The position numbers were made by a program, and so were the translations under genes. Of a stretch of 9,358 nucleotides of DNA, positions 7,069-9,358 are shown in pieces. Origin of the DNA: Nitrospirota bacterium (GTDB lineage: Bacteria > Nitrospirota > Thermodesulfovibrionia > Thermodesulfovibrionales > JdFR-85); the NCBI GenBank assembly GCA_013152195.1, contig JAADGU010000025.1:1-9358 (forward strand), given 5' to 3'. The notes beneath the pieces were generated by a model. That model ran no database searches. It worked only from the letters and a program-made list of their open reading frames with translations, and had not been told where the DNA came from. How positions within the stretch are numbered: the first letter of the stretch is position 1; each line of letters begins with the position of its first letter.

Positions 7069-7131
7069 TGTCTTATTATACCCTATGTTAAGAGATTTTG
7101 GGTAGTATCTCCCTGAATATACAGTAATTTC

Positions 7132-7251
7132 ATGTTAAAGGAGGAGTTGTCAAAAAATTGTCCAATTCAGACCAGACTTGAGGAAATGGTGTCCCTTTTT
7201 GGACAACGTTATGTGCCGAAAATGCTGATAAACTCACAGAACAATGGCTAA
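7132..7251 (+). other. 39-codon open frame of uncertain status
   Basis: An ATG at 7132 opens 39 codons ending in TAA, containing TRLEEMVSLFGQRYVPKML, which looks plausibly protein-like. AAAGGAGG (7137-7144) lies inside it, so the frame could instead start at the in-frame TTG at 7147. There is no binding site ahead of the ATG, and I recognise no family. It may be a remnant of a broken gene or chance. Confidence 0.2.
7158..7206. repeat. Inverted repeat TTGTCCAA/TTGGACAA
   Basis: TTGTCCAA (7158-7165) and TTGGACAA (7199-7206) are exact 8-bp inverted copies separated by 33 bp, in the spacer between the divergent family 2 glycosyltransferase and second rhodanese genes. This could be an operator-like site or a leader stem; no regulator is known. 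Confidence 0.35.
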
Positions 7252-7443
7252 GTCGTTGATGGTATGAATTTTGCTTAACTTGAAGGACAAGACAAAGAAG
7301 ACAAAATGTTGTAAGATGGTTGAAGTGGGTGGTTTCCCCAATGCATTTTCCGTGAAAGGAGGTGATCTGTTCAGGCGTAGTAGTCTGTATTGAGGAGCCA
7401 ATCCAGACTTGTTTGGCTTTATCAACATCCAAAGGAGGAGAAT
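7252..7443 (+). other. Rest of the leader of the second rhodanese gene; no gene identified
   Basis: With the first part of the spacer this makes 375 bp without a convincing gene (7069-7443). Several frames show short stretches that look coding (for example CKMVEVGGFPNAF ending at a TGA at 7391-7393), but none has start, ribosome binding site and length together. A blockwise direct repeat of GAGGAG, CCAAT and CCAGACTTG occurs near 7141-7180 and 7393-7411. I see no clear sigma-70 promoter. Confidence 0.3.
7355..7367 (+). promoter_or_regulatory. Isolated 13-nt match to the 16S rRNA 3' tail complement
   Basis: AAAGGAGGTGATC is exactly complementary to the conserved 16S rRNA end GATCACCTCCTTT, yet no good start codon or gene follows at the right distance (only a weak CTG with 8 codons). 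It lies about 77 nt before the real rhodanese start. Further AAAGGAGG copies are at 7137-7144 and 7431-7438. It may be the ribosome binding site of a lost or very short leader ORF. Confidence 0.4.
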
Positions 7444-8031
7444 ATGAATTTGGTGAAAAAGACGTTGTTGTTAGCAGTACTGATGGTGTTTGCTTTTAGT
7501 TCGGTTGTTTTTGCCTTAAACCAGGAGGTATATCCGATTAAAGGAAAGCACAAGGGTGGTGACGTGACTCCCAAAGAGGCATACAAGATGCTCAGGAAGG
7601 ATCCCAAGAATACCTTTATTGTGGATGTTAGAACCCGCACCGAATATCAGGATATAGGTCATCCCATCGGGGCTTACAATATCCCCTGGAAGTTCTACAC
7701 AACCAAGGTGGGCAAGAAGGGCTATAAAAAGGTGCTGAACAAGAATTTCTGCGATGACCTCAAGGCAAGGTTCAATCCGGAGACCGACACACTGCTGATG
7801 ATGTGCAGAAGTGCTGCGAGGACTATCGCTTCAACCACTGCTGCGGTGGATTGCGGGTTTAAGGCAGACAAGGTGTTTAACCTGCTTGGTGGTTTTGAGG
7901 GTGACAAGGTAAAAGACAAGAATAGCCCTTTCTATGGGCAGCGCATGATCGGAGGATGGCGTCTTGAGGGTCTACCATGGACCTATAAAATGGATAAGAA
8001 TCTGATGTATCAACCGGATCTCAAGAAGTAA
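7444..8031 (+). CDS. Exported rhodanese-like protein with canonical active-site loop
   Basis: This 195-residue protein begins with a signal peptide (MNLVKK, then a hydrophobic stretch, likely cut after VFA at residue 24). The rhodanese domain shows VTPKEAYKML (41-50), FIVDVRTRTEYQDIGHPIGAYNIPW (58-82) and the active loop Cys121-RSAART, close to the CRxGxR(S/T) consensus, so Cys121 probably carries a persulfide. A glycine- and aromatic-rich tail (GGFEGDKV, then GGWRLEGLPW) follows. I chose the ATG at 7444, with AAAGGAGGAG ending 3 nt before it, over an in-frame TTG at 7390 that would spoil the signal peptide. It is periplasmic by inference. It is longer and only distantly similar to the exported rhodanese at 2665, so it does not look like a recent duplicate. 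It is probably monocistronic, as a strong terminator follows. Confidence 0.88.
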   Translation: MNLVKKTLLLAVLMVFAFSSVVFALNQEVYPIKGKHKGGDVTPKEAYKMLRKDPKNTFIVDVRTRTEYQDIGHPIGAYNIPWKFYTTKVGKKGYKKVLNKNFCDDLKARFNPETDTLLMMCRSAARTIASTTAAVDCGFKADKVFNLLGGFEGDKVKDKNSPFYGQRMIGGWRLEGLPWTYKMDKNLMYQPDLKK

Positions 8032-8047
8032 GATAAACGCAGTCAGG

Positions 8048-8090
8048 ATAAAGAGGCCTGGGCCTGTAACAGGGGCTCAGGCCTCTTTAT
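8048..8090. terminator. Rho-independent terminator after the second rhodanese
   Basis: ATAAAGAGGCCTG (8048-8060) pairs perfectly over 13 bp with CAGGCCTCTTTAT (8078-8090), with an additional inner CCTG/CAGG pairing. The stem has an A-rich 5' foot and a T-rich 3' foot, so it can work for the rhodanese mRNA (+) and, in reverse, for the converging HAD gene (-). Confidence 0.88.
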
Positions 8091-8131
8091 TACTTCAGCT
8101 TTAAGTTTGATATTCTCGTAAAATCCATCAC

Positions 8132-8215
8132 TGTCATTGCGAGGAGTAAAATGACGAAGCAATCTGTTCTTTTAATCAGACGGATAGAGATTGCTTCGCT
8201 TTGCTCGCAATGACA
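8132..8215. repeat. 84-bp palindromic repeat element (REP/MITE-like)
   Basis: The outer arms TGTCATTGCGAG (8132-8143) and CTCGCAATGACA (8204-8215) are exact 12-bp inverted copies. Inside them CGAAGCAATCT (8155-8165) faces AGATTGCTTCG (8188-8198), exact over 11 bp. The whole lies in the convergent spacer between rhodanese and HAD genes. Repeats with these GTCATTGCGAG and GAAGCAATCT words are known as dispersed, non-coding intergenic elements in many anaerobe genomes. No ORF is inside. Its mobilising enzyme, if any, is not in the window. Confidence 0.85.
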
Positions 8216-8248
8216 AGGAACAGCGCTTTCCGACTTTTTACGACTTCA

Positions 8249-8908
8249 TCAAGTTTGTATTTTCTTCAAAATGTCCAGGAGTTCAGTGAGCCGCTCCCTG
8301 ATCAGAAAATCAGCCGCCTTTAGTGCCTCTAACGGCCTGTAGCCATAACCAGCTCCCACAGTAGTGACGCCTGCTTTTCTGCCAGCCTCAATATCAAGAT
8401 TGCTGTCACCGACCATGAGTGCCTGAGCAGGGGTGAGGCCTTCCCGTTTGAGGACTGTTAGTACCGGCAGGGGGGAGGGCTTTTTCTCAGGGGTGCTGTC
8501 ACTGCCGAGGATGTGATTAAAGCAGGAGGCCATGCCGAGTTCTTCAAGGAGTCTCCGGGAAAGCTCCTCCCTTTTATTGGAGATTACTGCCTTTCTGTAT
8601 GCACTGAGCCTGTCAAGGGTCTCTGTTACCCCTGGATAAGGTCTGGTATACTCTGTCAGATGGTCTGAGTAATACTCAAGGAATCTCTTCAGTACCTCAT
8701 CCTTTATCCCGATCTTTTCAGTCCCTATGACCTTTTCTATAAGCCTTGCTATCCCCTCTCCAACCAGTTTTACGGTCTCCTCCACTGTCATGGTCTTAAA
8801 TCCATAGGGTTTCAGGGCGTAATTGAGGGCATTGGTGATATCCCTTGAGGAATCCACAAGGGTGCCGTCAAGGTCGAATATTATGAGTCGTATCTTTTCC
8901 ATTTTCAT
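8249..8908 (-). CDS. gph: HAD-family hydrolase, phosphoglycolate phosphatase-like
   Basis: This 219-residue protein has all four HAD motifs. Motif I is FDLDGTLVDSS (11-21; Asp12 nucleophile, Asp14 acid), motif II VISNK (108-112), motif III the lysine of EKKPSP (141-146), and motif IV GDSNLDIEAGRKAG (167-180; Asp168 and Asp172 bind magnesium). Residues from about 20 to 90 form the helical cap typical of subfamily I. Length and motifs fit Gph, which hydrolyses 2-phosphoglycolate to glycolate, but closely related HAD enzymes act on pyrophosphate or sugar phosphates, so the substrate is provisional. Two ATGs (codons 1 and 3) are possible starts, both with weak ribosome binding sites. It is divergent from the methyltransferase gene. 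A palindromic TATTATAATA in the shared spacer could give a -10 box to each side. Confidence 0.85.
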   Translation of the reverse strand: MKMEKIRLIIFDLDGTLVDSSRDITNALNYALKPYGFKTMTVEETVKLVGEGIARLIEKVIGTEKIGIKDEVLKRFLEYYSDHLTEYTRPYPGVTETLDRLSAYRKAVISNKREELSRRLLEELGMASCFNHILGSDSTPEKKPSPLPVLTVLKREGLTPAQALMVGDSNLDIEAGRKAGVTTVGAGYGYRPLEALKAADFLIRERLTELLDILKKIQT

Positions 8909-8924
8909 ATCTTTATTCTTCGGG

Positions 8925-8954
8925 TTAGCACATTTCCAGGGATTGTATTATAAT
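8925..8954 (+). promoter_or_regulatory. Promoter of the methyltransferase gene
   Basis: TTAGCA (8925-8930) and a perfect TATAAT (8949-8954) are separated by 18 bp. Transcription would start near 8961, about 20 nt before the ATG. The overlapping palindrome also presents TATAAT on the minus strand (8952-8947) for the divergent HAD gene, though with a weak -35. Confidence 0.45.
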
Positions 8955-8981
8955 CTACTTATCGGGATTTAATCACGGAAT

Positions 8982-9358
8982 ATGCTTGAAAAGATAATCA
9001 GCAAAGGAATTAAGCAGGAAGGTCCCATAACGTTTGAGAGATTTATGGATATGGCCCTTTACCTGCCGGGATACGGATATTATATGTCCGGGAAATCCGT
9101 TGTTGGTCCTGATGGTGATTTTTTCACATCTCCGCATCTTCATCCGGTTTTTGGATGGCTCCTGGCGATACAGATGGATGAGATGAGGAGGTTTTTGGGA
9201 GAGCCCAAGGAGTTCACCATTCTTGAGATCGGTGCAGGCAGGGGATTTCTGGCAGAGGGGATTCTCGCGTACATCAGGAGAGAGTTCAACTGGGGAGATG
9301 GGTGGCATTACATAATCGTTGAAAGAAATCCCCGTATCCAGCAGGGGCAGGAAGAGAT
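8982..9358 (+). CDS. SAM-dependent methyltransferase, COG1565/MidA type (5' part, runs off window)
   Basis: Only the first 125 codons are present; family members are usually about 350-400 residues. The N-terminal signature ITFERFMDMALYLPGYGYY (16-34), the GDFFTSP segment (45-51) and the SAM-binding motif I ILEIGAGRGFLAEGIL (80-95) match the COG1565 family. That family includes mitochondrial NDUFAF7/MidA, an arginine methyltransferase needed for complex I assembly; the bacterial substrate is mostly unknown. A TAA lies in frame just upstream (8970-8972), so the ATG at 8982 is the first possible start, preceded by only a weak CGGA. It is divergent from the HAD gene. Confidence 0.88.
   Translation, partial: MLEKIISKGIKQEGPITFERFMDMALYLPGYGYYMSGKSVVGPDGDFFTSPHLHPVFGWLLAIQMDEMRRFLGEPKEFTILEIGAGRGFLAEGILAYIRREFNWGDGWHYIIVERNPRIQQGQEE

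Noticed and set aside
7243..7258. Possible sigma-54 promoter (TGGC, 7 nt, TTGA) upstream of the second rhodanese
   Set aside because: The essential GC of the -12 element is missing (GA instead), so the match is likely chance.
7130..7432. 100-codon and 64-codon minus-strand frames in the spacer before the second rhodanese
   Set aside because: No ribosome binding site, unusual composition and no motif; they also run antisense to the strong AAAGGAGG sites.
7390..7443. Upstream TTG start for the second rhodanese
   Set aside because: It would place 18 polar residues before the signal peptide; the ATG at 7444 has a near-ideal ribosome binding site.
8973..9308. 111-codon minus-strand open frame at the right end
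   Set aside because: It is antisense to the clearly recognisable COG1565 methyltransferase start and has no motif.

Overview
The window looks like a chromosomal piece of an anaerobic, non-model Gram-negative bacterium. A member of the Nitrospirota or Desulfobacterota is my best guess. This is inferred from moderate base composition, frequent GGAGG ribosome binding sites, two exported rhodaneses, a UbiX/UbiD pair, a short GTCATTGCGAG/GAAGCAATCT palindromic repeat of a type common in such genomes, and a candidate selenoprotein. No rRNA, tRNA, CRISPR array or intact mobile element is visible.

Region 1 (1-2340): a flavin prenyltransferase (UbiX type, +) converges on a UbiD-type decarboxylase (-). 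UbiX makes the prenylated FMN that UbiD enzymes need, so the two probably act together, most likely in quinone (menaquinone) biosynthesis. The 267-bp gap between them is not empty. On the minus strand, directly downstream of ubiD, it encodes a small protein of about 60 residues with two CxxC motifs, interrupted by one in-frame UGA. A stem-loop follows that UGA at the spacing expected of a bacterial SECIS element. I read this as a small selenoprotein gene that standard ORF calling misses. An octamer repeat array lies between ubiD and this gene and overlaps its putative start.

Region 2 (2341-4982): a spacer with a plausible promoter, an exported single-domain rhodanese (+), then a multi-pass ArnT/PMT-like (GT39-type) glycosyltransferase (+).

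Region 3 (4983-7068): a tight two-gene minus-strand operon, a family 2 glycosyltransferase followed after one base by a radical SAM/SPASM-like protein. It converges stop-to-stop on the GT39 gene. These three genes suggest a small cell-surface glycan or glycolipid locus; the product is unknown.

Region 4 (7069-8248): a 375-bp spacer with fragmentary ORFs, small repeats and three copies of AAAGGAGG, then a second exported rhodanese (+) with a canonical active-site loop, a strong Rho-independent terminator, and an 84-bp palindromic repeat element.

Region 5 (8249-9358): a phosphoglycolate-phosphatase-like HAD hydrolase (-), divergent from the first 125 codons of a COG1565/MidA-type SAM-dependent methyltransferase (+) that runs off the window.
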